Shown here one piece after another: positions 48,847-57,014 of a stretch of 64,000 nt of DNA. The notes under the pieces were generated by a model. The model was not told where the DNA came from. It made no database searches and saw nothing but the letters and a program-made list of their open reading frames with translations. The stretch comes from Planctobacterium marinum (GTDB lineage: Bacteria; Pseudomonadota; Gammaproteobacteria; Enterobacterales; Alteromonadaceae). Both the position numbers and the translations under genes were made by a program. The DNA lies in NCBI RefSeq assembly GCF_036322805.1, contig NZ_AP027272.1, forward strand, positions 3,162,001-3,226,000. The letters are read 5' to 3'. Numbering within the stretch: position 1 is the first letter of the stretch; every line of letters starts with the position of its first letter.

Positions 48847-49860
48847 ATGAAAGTATGTTTAATTGGAATCGATTTAGCAAAGAATATTTTGCAGGTGTGT
48901 GGAGTTAACCAAGCTGGAAAACCAGTATTTAACAGAGCACTAAAACGAAATAAGTTATTGTCATTTTTGTTGGACTACCCAGACGCCACTATCGCCATGG
49001 AAGCATGTTCAGGTTCGAATTATTGGGGCCGGAAATTAGAAACGCTGAAATTTGAAATCAGGCTCATTCCACCTGTTCACGTTAAACCTTTTGTTAAAGG
49101 TAATAAGAACGACAGGAACGATGCATTTGCAATTACCGAAGCGGCGGTCAGACCAAACATGTATTTTGTAAAACCAAGGAGCCTGGAGCAAACGGAATCC
49201 TCAATGTTGCACAAAGTAAGAAGTCGCTGGGTGAACCAAAAGACAAGATTAACAAATCAGTTACGTGGATTATTGAACGAATATGGCATTGTCCTCGCGC
49301 CAGGTGATAAAGCATTAAAAAAACAGTTACCGGACATACTGGAAGATACAGAAAACGATTTAACACCAGGTATCAGGCAATTAGTCGCTAGCATTCGACA
49401 AGAATGGCGAGAGATGGAAGAGCGCTTAAATGATATTGATTCATTAATGGTTACGCAGGTGAAGTCAGACAAAGATTGCCAGAGGCTTACTCAGATTAAA
49501 GGCGTTTCGACAATCACAGCAACGGCAGTCAAAGCAAATGCTGGTGACGGTAAGCATTTTAAAAATGGACGACACTTCGCGGCGAACTTAGGTTTAGTCC
49601 CCAAAGAGCATTCAAGTGGTGGCAAGCAACAGATTAACGGCATCACTAAAAGAGGTAACCAGTATATCAGGCGATTACTCATCCAGGGTGCATGGAGTGT
49701 CTTACGTTATGCCAAACAAAGTGATGATCGCTTATCAAACTGGGCTCAAAAAGTCTCAGAGCGTAGAGGCAAACACAAAGCGGTGGTCGCCATAGCTAAC
49801 AAATTGGCTCGAATAATCTGGTCAATGTTAGTCAACGAAACAGAATACAAAACTGTATAA
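48847..49860 (+). CDS. IS110-family transposase
   Basis: 337 residues. The RuvC-like N-terminal domain has the DEDD set: Asp9 (IGIDLAKN), Glu52 (AMEACSG), Asp89 and Asp92 (NKNDRNDA). The C-terminal Transposase_20 domain contains the helix-hairpin-helix-like IKGVSTITATAV and EHSSGGKQQINGITKRGN, which holds the candidate catalytic Ser. Preceded by AAGAGGTGCTCAA. The gene is intact, so the element may still be mobile. Confidence 0.93.
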   Translation: MKVCLIGIDLAKNILQVCGVNQAGKPVFNRALKRNKLLSFLLDYPDATIAMEACSGSNYWGRKLETLKFEIRLIPPVHVKPFVKGNKNDRNDAFAITEAAVRPNMYFVKPRSLEQTESSMLHKVRSRWVNQKTRLTNQLRGLLNEYGIVLAPGDKALKKQLPDILEDTENDLTPGIRQLVASIRQEWREMEERLNDIDSLMVTQVKSDKDCQRLTQIKGVSTITATAVKANAGDGKHFKNGRHFAANLGLVPKEHSSGGKQQINGITKRGNQYIRRLLIQGAWSVLRYAKQSDDRLSNWAQKVSERRGKHKAVVAIANKLARIIWSMLVNETEYKTV

Positions 49861-50106
49861 CCCTATCTATAAAGCTAGAAAGGTAATGATTTAACAGGTT
49901 AAACCGACCTCTGTGAATGCTGGTAATTACATAGAAACATTAAGTTCGAAAGGACGATTAGCAACAGAGGCGCGGTTCTCATTAGGGCCATAGTTCAGAG
50001 AAACTAATAAACAGGCCGGATATACGTAAGCAGCTTAACCAGTTAAACAGATAGAGGATAAACAAGCTGTCTAGCCTAAAAAAGCTAGACAGAGTCGAGG
50101 TGTACA
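49861..50106 (+). ncRNA. candidate bridge RNA region of the IS element
   Basis: IS110-type recombinases are guided by a structured RNA from the element's non-coding end; in IS1111-like members it lies after the transposase gene. This 246-bp end has paired segments: CCTCTGT (49908-49914) with ACAGAGG (49964-49970), and a perfect hairpin CTGTCTAGC/GCTAGACAG at 50067-50092. Precise RNA ends and guide loops cannot be defined by eye. Confidence 0.4.
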
Positions 50107-50499
50107 TATATGTAAAGAATGTAGATTTTGCAGGAGCAAAAATCTGCGGTCGCTTCGCGACCATCGCAAGCGATCTCCAAAATCGTTCCAGACGATTTTG
50201 TACTCGGGCTATCCCTGCCCTCACCTTTCAGGCCATCGTCGTTCCTCCGATGTTCTGGATTGTTCCCAACAATCCAGTCGAACCGAAGGGTTCTCACCAC
50301 ATACTCTCTCACCGCCATATACGAAAAAACCCGCATTGGGTGATTGGGATTATTGGATTTGTCTTCATAAATCGTAAAAGGGATTACGGAATACGTCCCT
50401 GTATTCCGCCCTTCGGGCCGTCGCAAGCGACGTTCCAGATTGCTCCCGGCAATCTGGTCGAACCCTTCGGGTTAGGAATCCTTACAGCAGCATATAAAC
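50107..50499. repeat. cluster of short palindromic repeats between IS element and tRNA-Ser
   Basis: Contains several stem-loops with a common loop: AAATCG-TTCCAGA-CGATTT (near 50185), GATTG-TTCCCAA-CAATC (near 50258) and GATTG-CTCCCGG-CAATC (near 50438), mixed with CCCTTCGGG and CGCTTCGCGACC modules. The AAAAAACCCGCATTGGGTGA module is shared with 48611-48630. No gene is supported here. Confidence 0.65.
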
Positions 50500-50534
50500 A
50501 AAAAGGCCCCGCTCTTTCGAGCGGGGCCTTTTTG
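50500..50534 (-). terminator. intrinsic terminator of tRNA-Ser
   Basis: AAAAAGGCCCCGCTC and GAGCGGGGCCTTTTT form a perfect 15-bp inverted repeat with a TTTC loop, 7 bases beyond the tRNA 3' end. It works on both strands by symmetry; on the minus strand it ends tRNA-Ser transcription. Confidence 0.92.
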
Positions 50535-50540
50535 TTTATA

Positions 50541-50631
50541 TGGCGGTGAGAGAGGGATTCGAACCCTCGTTAGGGGTTAACCTAAACACACTTTCCAGGC
50601 GTGCGCCTTCAGCCAGCTCAGCCATCTCACC
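50541..50631 (-). tRNA. tRNA-Ser(GGA)
   Basis: A 91-nt class II tRNA with encoded CCA. Acceptor stem GGTGAGA/TCTCACC, D-arm GGCTGAGCTGGCTGAAGG, anticodon loop CTGGAAA giving GGA, long variable arm (TTTAGGTTAACCCCTAA), and T-arm GAGGGTTCGAATCCCTC. It reads UCC and UCU serine codons. Confidence 0.96.
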
Positions 50632-50965
50632 TATTAACTTGTACATTTTGACATTTAAACTTCGGTGTAATCTAAATGTCGGCGCACTACCCGTGCGCGT
50701 TACTCCGGCATCCTGCCTTCGCCCTTCGGGCCATGCTTCGCATGGTCTAATTTGTTCCAGACAAATTAGTCAGCCAGCTCAGCCATCTCACCTATTAACT
50801 TGTTCTCTTTGACATTTAAACTTCGCTGCAGTCTAAATGTCGGCGCACTACTCGAGCACGTTACTCCGGCATCCTGCCTTCGCCCTTCGGGCCATGCTTC
50901 GCATGGTCTAATTTGTTCCAGACAAATTAGTCAGCCAGCTCAGCCATCTCACCTATTAACTTGTT
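50632..50965. repeat. 161-bp tandem repeat carrying the 5' part of tRNA-Ser
   Basis: The sequence CAGCCAGCTCAGCCATCTCACC plus CTATTAACTTGT, i.e. the tRNA-Ser 5' end and its leader, recurs at 50610, 50771 and 50932 (period 161). In the two extra copies the tRNA sequence breaks off after the D-arm and a hairpin CTAATTTGT-CTGGA-ACAAATTAG (minus strand) takes the place of the anticodon arm. Each unit also has CCCTTCGGGCCATGCTTCGCATGG. The rest up to nadA (50966-51113) shows nothing. Confidence 0.8.
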
Positions 50966-51113
50966 CTATCTGACAAATTGCATTTTGTCATCAAGTTGGA
51001 ATTCTCTTGTTCTAAGGCCGGGCCTCAAACAGGTCGCGTATATTAGGGTTTTCGTATTGGCGAATCAAGCCCTAATCTGCAATTAATTGACTAACTGAGT
51101 AATTGCTCGTCAA

Positions 51114-52148
51114 TTACGCCATATTGGCTTTAAAATTCAACATTCTGTTTAGTGGGATCAAGGCTTTTTCACGCAAGGCCTCATCCACAAAAATTTCGTG
51201 ACCAGAGGTATCGGTTAACGCGTTCTCAATCGCACCTAAACCATTCATCGCCATCCACGGGCAATGGGCACAACTTCTGCAGGTAGCACCGTTGCCGCCT
51301 GTTGGGGCTTCAATGAAGGTTTTACCTGGAGCAAGCTGCTGCATCTTGTAAAAAATGCCTTTGTCGGTGGCAACAATCAACTGCTGGTTGGGTAACTCTT
51401 GTGCCGCTTTAATCAGTTGTGACGTGGAGCCAACGGCGTCCGCCATCTCAACCACACTGGCAGGTGATTCAGGGTGTACCAAAATCGCCGCATCAGGGTA
51501 TACCTTTTTCATATCTAACAAGGCTTTAGCAGAGAACTCATCGTGAACGATACACTCCCCTTGCCACATCAGCATATCTGCACCGGTTTGCTTGGCGATA
51601 TAGTTACCAAGGTGACGATCAGGACCCCAGAGGATTTTTTCACCTTGGCTGTCCAGGTGCTCAACAACTTCCAGGGCAATACTGGAGGTGACCACCCAAT
51701 CTGCTCGAGCTTTAACAGCAGCCGAAGTGTTGGCGTAGACCACAACAGTTCTGTCGGGGTGTGCTGAACAAAACTCATCGAATTCTTTAATGGGACAACC
51801 CAGGTCCAATGAGCAGGTGGCATCTAGCGTTGGCATCAGAACGGTTTTTTCCGGGCTCAATATTTTAGCGGTTTCGCCCATGAATTTTACGCCCGCGACG
51901 ATTAGTGTGTCTTGCTCTGCATTTTTACCAAATCGCGCCATTTCCAGCGAGTCAGAAATAAAACCACCGCTTTCCTCTGCCAACGCCTGGATTTCCGGAT
52001 CAGTGTAATAATGCGCTATTAACACCGCATTCTTCTCTTTCAGCAAAGACTTGATGCGTTGCTTGTACTCTTGCTGCTGCACCGCAGTCAATACGGGTGG
52101 CTTCACAGGAAAAGAATAATCGATATCAATTTTAGCTGGTTGGTTCAT
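51114..52148 (-). CDS. nadA: quinolinate synthase NadA
   Basis: Condenses iminoaspartate with dihydroxyacetone phosphate to quinolinate in NAD synthesis. The 344 residues contain the three ligands of the 4Fe-4S cluster: Cys112 (TCSLDLGC), Cys199 (QGEC) and Cys296 in the CRSCAHC motif (290-296). The HYYTDPEIQ motif binds substrate. The ATG at 52148 matches the family start. It is monocistronic here; nadB and nadC are not in view, and nadD is missing from its usual place at 9.4 kb. Confidence 0.97.
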   Translation of the reverse strand: MNQPAKIDIDYSFPVKPPVLTAVQQQEYKQRIKSLLKEKNAVLIAHYYTDPEIQALAEESGGFISDSLEMARFGKNAEQDTLIVAGVKFMGETAKILSPEKTVLMPTLDATCSLDLGCPIKEFDEFCSAHPDRTVVVYANTSAAVKARADWVVTSSIALEVVEHLDSQGEKILWGPDRHLGNYIAKQTGADMLMWQGECIVHDEFSAKALLDMKKVYPDAAILVHPESPASVVEMADAVGSTSQLIKAAQELPNQQLIVATDKGIFYKMQQLAPGKTFIEAPTGGNGATCRSCAHCPWMAMNGLGAIENALTDTSGHEIFVDEALREKALIPLNRMLNFKANMA

Positions 52149-52255
52149 GCAACCCTAAACTCACTTAATCAAAAATTGGGCGCGAAATTATACTTTAACA
52201 AAGAAATAATTAAAGTTAATTCTGTCTAATAAAACAGCAGTAACGGTATTTAAGA

Positions 52256-52281
52256 TCAAAAAAGCGGCCATTCGGCCGCTT
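52256..52281 (-). terminator. intrinsic terminator of the PKD-subtilase gene
   Basis: AAGCGGCC and GGCCGCTT form an 8-bp perfect stem with an ATTC loop at 52262-52281, followed on the minus strand by TTTTTTGATC. It lies 30 bases after the protease stop. Confidence 0.9.
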
Positions 52282-52311
52282 CACACAAATATTATGGGCA
52301 ATATTAAAATT

Positions 52312-54840
52312 TTAAAATACCGCCGTAGCTTCATCAGAGCAGTTGTTTGTGCCTTCCTCACAGACTTTGTAAGTAGCACCGCCACCGCCACCGAATGAGT
52401 CGGTAAAGGCACCATCATTAGCTGTGGTTACCATGCTGGTAGTACCTCGTCTGGTGCGATACACGTCAACATTACTGCCGTTCGCTCCACTCCAGCTAAG
52501 ATCGACATACTTGGTACCTTTAGATTTGCTGGTGCTCAAAGATAGATTGATAGCACTGGAGACAGGCTCTGTTACCGTCACTGTTTGCGATGTTGAATCA
52601 GTGGCGCCATCGTCATCTGTCACTGTAAGAGTAACCGTATAGCTTCCTGCAGCACTGTAGTTATTTGAGGTATTCTGACCACTGCCATTACTACCATCGC
52701 CGAAACTCCAGCTATAAGACACAACACTGCCGTCAGTATCGCTACTGCCGCTGGCATCAAAGTTACAACCAAGATCCGTACAGGCATAAGTAAACGAAGC
52801 CAATGGCGCTTCATTCGGTGCACCAGTATTGTAACCAGCCACCAGGTCTACACCCGAGAAGCTACTATAGCCAATGACCGTTGCGTAGTAAGTGCCGGTT
52901 TGAGGTGCGGCAAAAGAACACTCTTCTGTATTACCTGATGCATAAGGACGGCAATCATAAGTTGTCGTGGTGGGCTGGGCACCAAATCTCACGTACAGAT
53001 CCGCATCCCCCGTTCCACCTGACATATTAAACACGAGGTCAGACGCACCAGAAGGAACGTTGATCAGGTATTCAAGCTCGTCACTGGCGGCACCACTTAA
53101 ACCTGACTCAGTGACACCATTGGTCAATTCCGTTGGCTCAGAAGGAGCTGGACCACCGCCAGTACAACCGTTTGTGGTTAAATAATCGATAGTGGCTTGA
53201 GTTTTAACCAGGCCGTATCCGGTTTTGTTATCACGGCCTGCAGTATCGAGATCTTCTGCTGCTGCGGCCAAAGCAGAGCGAATTTCCGCGGCACTACAGG
53301 TGGGGTGATACGACCAAACCAAAGCCGCTACCGCACTTACGTGGGGCGTCGCCATGGAGGTGCCATTGTAGTAATCCCAATCTTGATTACCCGCTTTAGA
53401 TAAGCTTGCACTTAGCCCGGCTTTAGTGGCTAACTCCAGGCCAGTCGCACGGTCAACTGATGCTGTCGGTACTCCTTCAATCTTGGCGTCAAAGTCCACC
53501 AAAAATGGCGCCTGCAAGCCAGGTCTGGCGGCGTTACTGTATATAACAATACCTGCTGCATTGGCATCAGCACAGGCATTCGCTGCGCGATACTCTGGAT
53601 AATTGTTTTCAGTGGAGGTGGTATTGTCGGCCTGATTCTCTGCACGTTCTACCAGACAGATCTTTCCGGTCATATCACCACAGGAATAACTGGTGCCAGA
53701 AGTGCTACATACACCTAAAATGCCAGAAACCGAACCGTCATTACCTGATGCCGCAAAAGACAAGCTGCTGTTGTAAAACAAATGAGGGACCACGCCATTA
53801 GCAAAATAATCAACTCCATCCACGCTCAATTGAGCCAACTGTCCGTCACCAATGGCAACACTAGAGAGTACGGCTTCACCGGGTCCAGATAGCTCAACCT
53901 GGTTGGTACGTTGTGAGAAATTGGCGTGCATGTTACCTGAGTCAACTGCCGCAACTGAAACCACCGCGTCATAGGATGCGGGATACGAATGTGCTGTGTT
54001 GCCATCGTTGCCGGCAGCAGCAATACTTAACACGCCTTGATTGTAATAGTTTTCAAAGGCACTGCTTTCACTGGCACTGCTACCGCTACCACCTAAACTC
54101 ATGCTAACGATGTTAGAGCCTGCAGCAACACAGTCATCCACGGCAGCAATTAAGCTGGAGGAATAACCCCAACCAGATTCATTAAACACCTTGATGATAT
54201 GCAGATTAACGTTGCCATTTGGTGCAACCCCCACAACACCAGAGCCGTTTGTCATACCTGCAATTGTTCCAGCAACGTGGGTACCGTGAGAGCCACCTGG
54301 TGTAGACCACTGGCCAGTGCCAGAGTCATTAGTACCGGATACCAAATTATTGCTTAAATCACTGTGGGTAATGTCATAACCAGAATCAATTATACACACC
54401 GTCTGATTACCGGCTGAGGCATCTGAAACAACATCGGCCTCTACACGACTGATACCCCAAGGTTCGATTTCAGTCAGGTCTAAATTAGTATTTAACAGCT
54501 TACGCACCTGATCCGTCTCGATGTATTCAACATTGGGGTTATTGCGCAAACCGTTCAACGCCACAGAGGGAACCTCAATGGCAAATGCATCGTGTTTAGC
54601 CAAATCGACTTTTAACTCACCGCCAGCGGCTTTGGCAGCCGCTTTGGCACTGTTTCCCTTGCCGCGCTTAAACTTAACGATAACCCGCTCCTTGGATGCA
54701 CCATTGGCATTCTGCACTGCCGGAACCATATTGGTATTGTTAAGAGATAAATCTAGCTTGTCACCGGCGTACACACCGCTGGACAGTGCCAACATCGTTG
54801 CTGCTGAGACTACTTTTAATTTTGAAACCATTTTCTTCAA
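52312..54840 (-). CDS. secreted subtilisin-like protease with PA, PPC and PKD domains
   Basis: 842 residues. Signal peptide 1-25; propeptide I9-like region about 50-115 (RVIVKFKRG, VEYIETDQ). Catalytic domain: Asp152 (IIDSGY), His185 (SHGTHVAG), Asn278 (AAGNDG), Ser495 (GTSMATPH). A PA-like insertion occupies about 350-470 with paired Cys. After the catalytic domain come a PPC domain (about 560-650, SGGTGDADLYVRFG), a PKD domain (about 665-745, SYSWSFGDGSNGSG) and a short FN3-like end rich in glycine. Expected to be secreted and to digest extracellular protein. It stands alone with its own terminator and is not preceded by the conserved ECF block. Confidence 0.93.
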   Translation of the reverse strand: MKKMVSKLKVVSAATMLALSSGVYAGDKLDLSLNNTNMVPAVQNANGASKERVIVKFKRGKGNSAKAAAKAAGGELKVDLAKHDAFAIEVPSVALNGLRNNPNVEYIETDQVRKLLNTNLDLTEIEPWGISRVEADVVSDASAGNQTVCIIDSGYDITHSDLSNNLVSGTNDSGTGQWSTPGGSHGTHVAGTIAGMTNGSGVVGVAPNGNVNLHIIKVFNESGWGYSSSLIAAVDDCVAAGSNIVSMSLGGSGSSASESSAFENYYNQGVLSIAAAGNDGNTAHSYPASYDAVVSVAAVDSGNMHANFSQRTNQVELSGPGEAVLSSVAIGDGQLAQLSVDGVDYFANGVVPHLFYNSSLSFAASGNDGSVSGILGVCSTSGTSYSCGDMTGKICLVERAENQADNTTSTENNYPEYRAANACADANAAGIVIYSNAARPGLQAPFLVDFDAKIEGVPTASVDRATGLELATKAGLSASLSKAGNQDWDYYNGTSMATPHVSAVAALVWSYHPTCSAAEIRSALAAAAEDLDTAGRDNKTGYGLVKTQATIDYLTTNGCTGGGPAPSEPTELTNGVTESGLSGAASDELEYLINVPSGASDLVFNMSGGTGDADLYVRFGAQPTTTTYDCRPYASGNTEECSFAAPQTGTYYATVIGYSSFSGVDLVAGYNTGAPNEAPLASFTYACTDLGCNFDASGSSDTDGSVVSYSWSFGDGSNGSGQNTSNNYSAAGSYTVTLTVTDDDGATDSTSQTVTVTEPVSSAINLSLSTSKSKGTKYVDLSWSGANGSNVDVYRTRRGTTSMVTTANDGAFTDSFGGGGGATYKVCEEGTNNCSDEATAVF

Positions 54841-55280
54841 CCTATGTCACTAATTTGTTGTTTTTTATTGTTTTAATAATTAATCACGAGATGCTTCACC
54901 TCGATACCGAACAAACATTGCGGTTATCCAGAACAATGCTCATTTGTTAAGCAATTAAACTAGTCAATTGAGTAAAATGGGGTTAGTACAGTGGCGACAG
55001 TTTTCATCAGCGCAGCGACAAATAAAACCTAAAGTGATAAATATCAATAATTTAGAAATTTAGCCTGTCGTGCTAGTGCTTGAAAATGTCGTTTTTATCT
55101 ATGTCGAATAATGCTCATTTGATTGCTTCGCATTGAATCAACCCGCAAAAAGACTGGATTAGTGTTTGAAAAGGTCACAATGCAACGCCAGTACAGGAAG
55201 ATATTGGGTTACTTCAGCTAATACTCGTTAACAATAAACATCTCGCTCTTACCCACAAAAACTAGCCCGGAAAGCTGCTA
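54841..55280. other. 440-bp divergent intergenic region
   Basis: Lies between two divergent genes, the PKD-subtilase and the XRE/DUF4019 regulator. AT-rich near both ends, with two GAATAATGCTCATTTG-like segments around 54938 and 55106 (each reads AATGCTCATTTG), a possible direct-repeat regulatory site. No gene is supported. Confidence 0.5.
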
Positions 55281-55308
55281 TGACGTAACCTGACGTAAAA
55301 GTGACGTA
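55281..55308. promoter_or_regulatory. three TGACGTA direct repeats, probable operator
   Basis: TGACGTA occurs at 55281-55287, 55291-55297 and 55302-55308, so at 10- and 11-bp steps on one face of the helix. The array lies about 60 bases before the start of the XRE/DUF4019 regulator, a position suited to autoregulation. Confidence 0.6.
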
Positions 55309-55365
55309 GACAAAAACGGCCTGATTAATAAGACTTCTGTCTCATTAACCAATGAGGGCTGAAAG

Positions 55366-56088
55366 ATGGATATGAAAATAAACGCAAGTAAAATTGTAAA
55401 TTATCGCAAGGAAAAAGCCTGGAGCCAGCAACACCTGGCTGATGTTTCCGGGTTAAGCTTGCGCACTGTACAACGCATTGAAAATAATGGTTCTGGCTCA
55501 CCGGACTCAATCAAAGCAATTGCGATGGCGTTTGAACTTATTCCCGGTGATCTAATGGAGTCGGTGCCAGAAATTACTGCCTCTCCTACATCGATAACAA
55601 AACGCAAAAAAGCATTAATCGCCGTTACCTGTGTGTTAGCGAGTTTAGTATTGATTTCACCGCTTACTCTGCTATCCGAAACTGGCACAACCGCAACAAG
55701 CGATGAAACGAGTACTCTTGACCTGCAAGATGACAGTAATTCCACAGAAAAAGCTCTAATTCAGCAACACGCCCTGGATTGGCTGAGCCTGGTTGATAAT
55801 GGCGATTACATTGCCGGTTGGCAGGCATCTGACGCTTTAGTTCACAGTCAGGTAACAGCACAACAATGGCAAGAAGCCGTTAGCCGGGTACGAAGTGTAT
55901 TCGGGAAAAACCAAAAGCGCAGCATACAATCTCTAGATGTAATGACCCAATTACCCGGACTACCGGATGGAGAATATGCCATGCTGGTTTTTAATTCCAA
56001 ATTTGAAAACAAAGCCAACTCCATTGAGACACTGCCCATGAGTAAGGCGAGTGGAGAGTGGAAACCCATAGGTTATTTTATCCGATAA
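55366..56088 (+). CDS. membrane-anchored XRE regulator with DUF4019 domain
   Basis: 240 residues. HTH at about 5-60 (IVNYRKEKAWSQQHLADVSGLSLRTVQRIEN), one membrane span at about 85-105 (ALIAVTCVLASLVLISPLTLL), then a periplasmic DUF4019 domain (about 135-240, with ALDWLSLVDNGDYIAGWQ and RSVFG). This resembles one-component membrane regulators that bind DNA inside and sense outside. DUF4019's ligand is unknown. GAGGG precedes the ATG by 8 bases; an ATG two codons later is possible. The TGACGTA repeats upstream are its probable binding site. Confidence 0.85.
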   Translation: MDMKINASKIVNYRKEKAWSQQHLADVSGLSLRTVQRIENNGSGSPDSIKAIAMAFELIPGDLMESVPEITASPTSITKRKKALIAVTCVLASLVLISPLTLLSETGTTATSDETSTLDLQDDSNSTEKALIQQHALDWLSLVDNGDYIAGWQASDALVHSQVTAQQWQEAVSRVRSVFGKNQKRSIQSLDVMTQLPGLPDGEYAMLVFNSKFENKANSIETLPMSKASGEWKPIGYFIR

Positions 56089-56181
56089 ATCTTTCTGGTC
56101 TTTCATTATTCCCCCTCCCCTTCCTGAGCCTGAAAACTGCATCTTGTTTTTCGGGTTCGCACAACTTTAATTTTGATCCCT

Positions 56182-56706
56182 GGAACGAATCACACGGACA
56201 TTTGTTAGCAAACCACCAATTCGACAACTGAGAATAGTGACAATAATATAAGGAAACTAAATTGGTAAACAAATGCTGGGAAGAGATAAGTGGTGGGTCG
56301 TGCTGGGTGAAGGGCGTCTCGAGACGAGCGAGGGCCCGCAGCTCGGCTAGCCCTGAACGACTGCACATGGATGTGCAGGCCGGAACGAATCACATGGACG
56401 TTTGTTAGCAAACCACCAATTCGACAACTGAGAATAGTGACAATAATGTAAGGAAACTAAACTGGTAAACAAATGCTGGGAAGAGATAAGTGGTGGGTCG
56501 TGCTGGGTGAAGGGCGTCTCGAGACGAGCGAGGGCCCGCAGCTCGGCTAGCCCTGAACGACTGCACATGGATGTGCAGGCCGGAACGAATCACATGGACG
56601 TTTGTTAGCAAACCACCAATTCGACAACTGAGAATAGTGACAATAATGTAAGGAAACTAAACTGGTAAACAAATGCTGGGAAGAGATAAGTGGTGGGTCG
56701 TGCTGG
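56182..56706. repeat. 200-bp tandem repeat carrying the tRNA-Lys 3' end
   Basis: Units start at 56182, 56382 and 56582 with GGAACGAATCACA and repeat at exactly 200 bp; units 2 and 3 look identical, unit 1 differs at a few bases. Each unit ends in AAGAGATAAG followed by TGGTGGGTCGTGCTGG, the last 16 bases of the tRNA-Lys gene in reverse; in unit 3 that is the real tRNA. Units also hold the palindrome CGTCTCGAGACG and the hairpin CTGCACAT-GG-ATGTGCAG. Open frames across the array are a by-product of the repetition. 56089-56181 is unassigned. Confidence 0.85.
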
Positions 56707-56766
56707 ATTCGAACCAGCGACCAATTGATTAAAAGTCAACTGCTCTACCAACTGAGCTAACGACCC
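56691..56766 (-). tRNA. tRNA-Lys(TTT), distal copy
   Basis: 76 nt with encoded CCA: acceptor GGGTCGT/ACGACCC, D-loop AGCTCAGTTGGTAGAGC, anticodon stem-loop TTGACTTTTAATCAA, T-arm GCTGGTTCGAATCCAGC. Identical to the proximal copy. Its 3' end is the source of, or target for, the 200-bp tandem array. Confidence 0.97.
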
Positions 56767-56804
56767 ACATATCAGATTGTATTAGATAGATTTTTTAGAA
56801 GAAG

Positions 56805-56880
56805 TGGTGGGTCGTGCTGGATTCGAACCAGCGACCAATTGATTAAAAGTCAACTGCTCTACCAACTGAGCTAACGACCC
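56805..56880 (-). tRNA. tRNA-Lys(TTT), proximal copy
   Basis: Same 76-nt sequence as the other copy, 38 bases upstream of it in the direction of transcription, so both come from one precursor driven by the promoter at 56913-56940. Confidence 0.97.
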
Positions 56881-56912
56881 TTTTCTTCTGTGCCTCTCGG
56901 CGACGGAGGCGT

Positions 56913-56940
56913 ATAATACTTAAATATTGGCGAGGTGCAA
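56913..56940 (-). promoter_or_regulatory. sigma-70 promoter of the tRNA-Lys operon
   Basis: On the minus strand TTGCAC (56940-56935), a 16-bp spacer and TATTAT (56918-56913), followed by a GC-rich ACGCCTCCGTCGCC discriminator typical of stringently controlled stable-RNA promoters. Initiation would fall about 25 bases before the first tRNA. Confidence 0.75.
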
Positions 56941-57014
56941 GGATAAATTACACAAATATTGCAGAAATAGGATCGAACGATGAATATCTCCACAATTCGA
57001 CCATATTTACAGCA

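Larger units (their letters stand above)
48767..50106 (+). mobile_element. IS110-family insertion sequence, IS1111-like
   Basis: A single transposase gene with an 80-bp left and a 246-bp right non-coding end. Subterminal inverted repeats: TGAACACCTCAA at 48767-48778 and TCGAGGTGTACA at 50095-50106 (10 of 12 positions match when inverted). A short left end and long right non-coding end with subterminal repeats is the layout of the IS1111 group. True element ends may lie a few bases outside these repeats, and no target duplication is expected for this family. Boundaries are therefore approximate. Confidence 0.75.

Noticed and set aside
50610-50965. Tandem repeats considered as a CRISPR array
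   Set aside because: Units are 161 bp (and 200 bp at 56.2 kb) and contiguous; there are no short repeats with unique spacers and no cas genes.
56078-56611. Repeated ~70-codon frames in the 200-bp tandem array
   Set aside because: The same frame appears at 200-bp steps because the DNA repeats; it runs through the tRNA-Lys fragment and has no ribosome binding site.
56691-56880. tRNA-Lys pair considered as a prophage or ICE attachment site in use
   Set aside because: No integrase, excisionase or phage gene is within the window; the flanks are the tandem array and the Tol operon.
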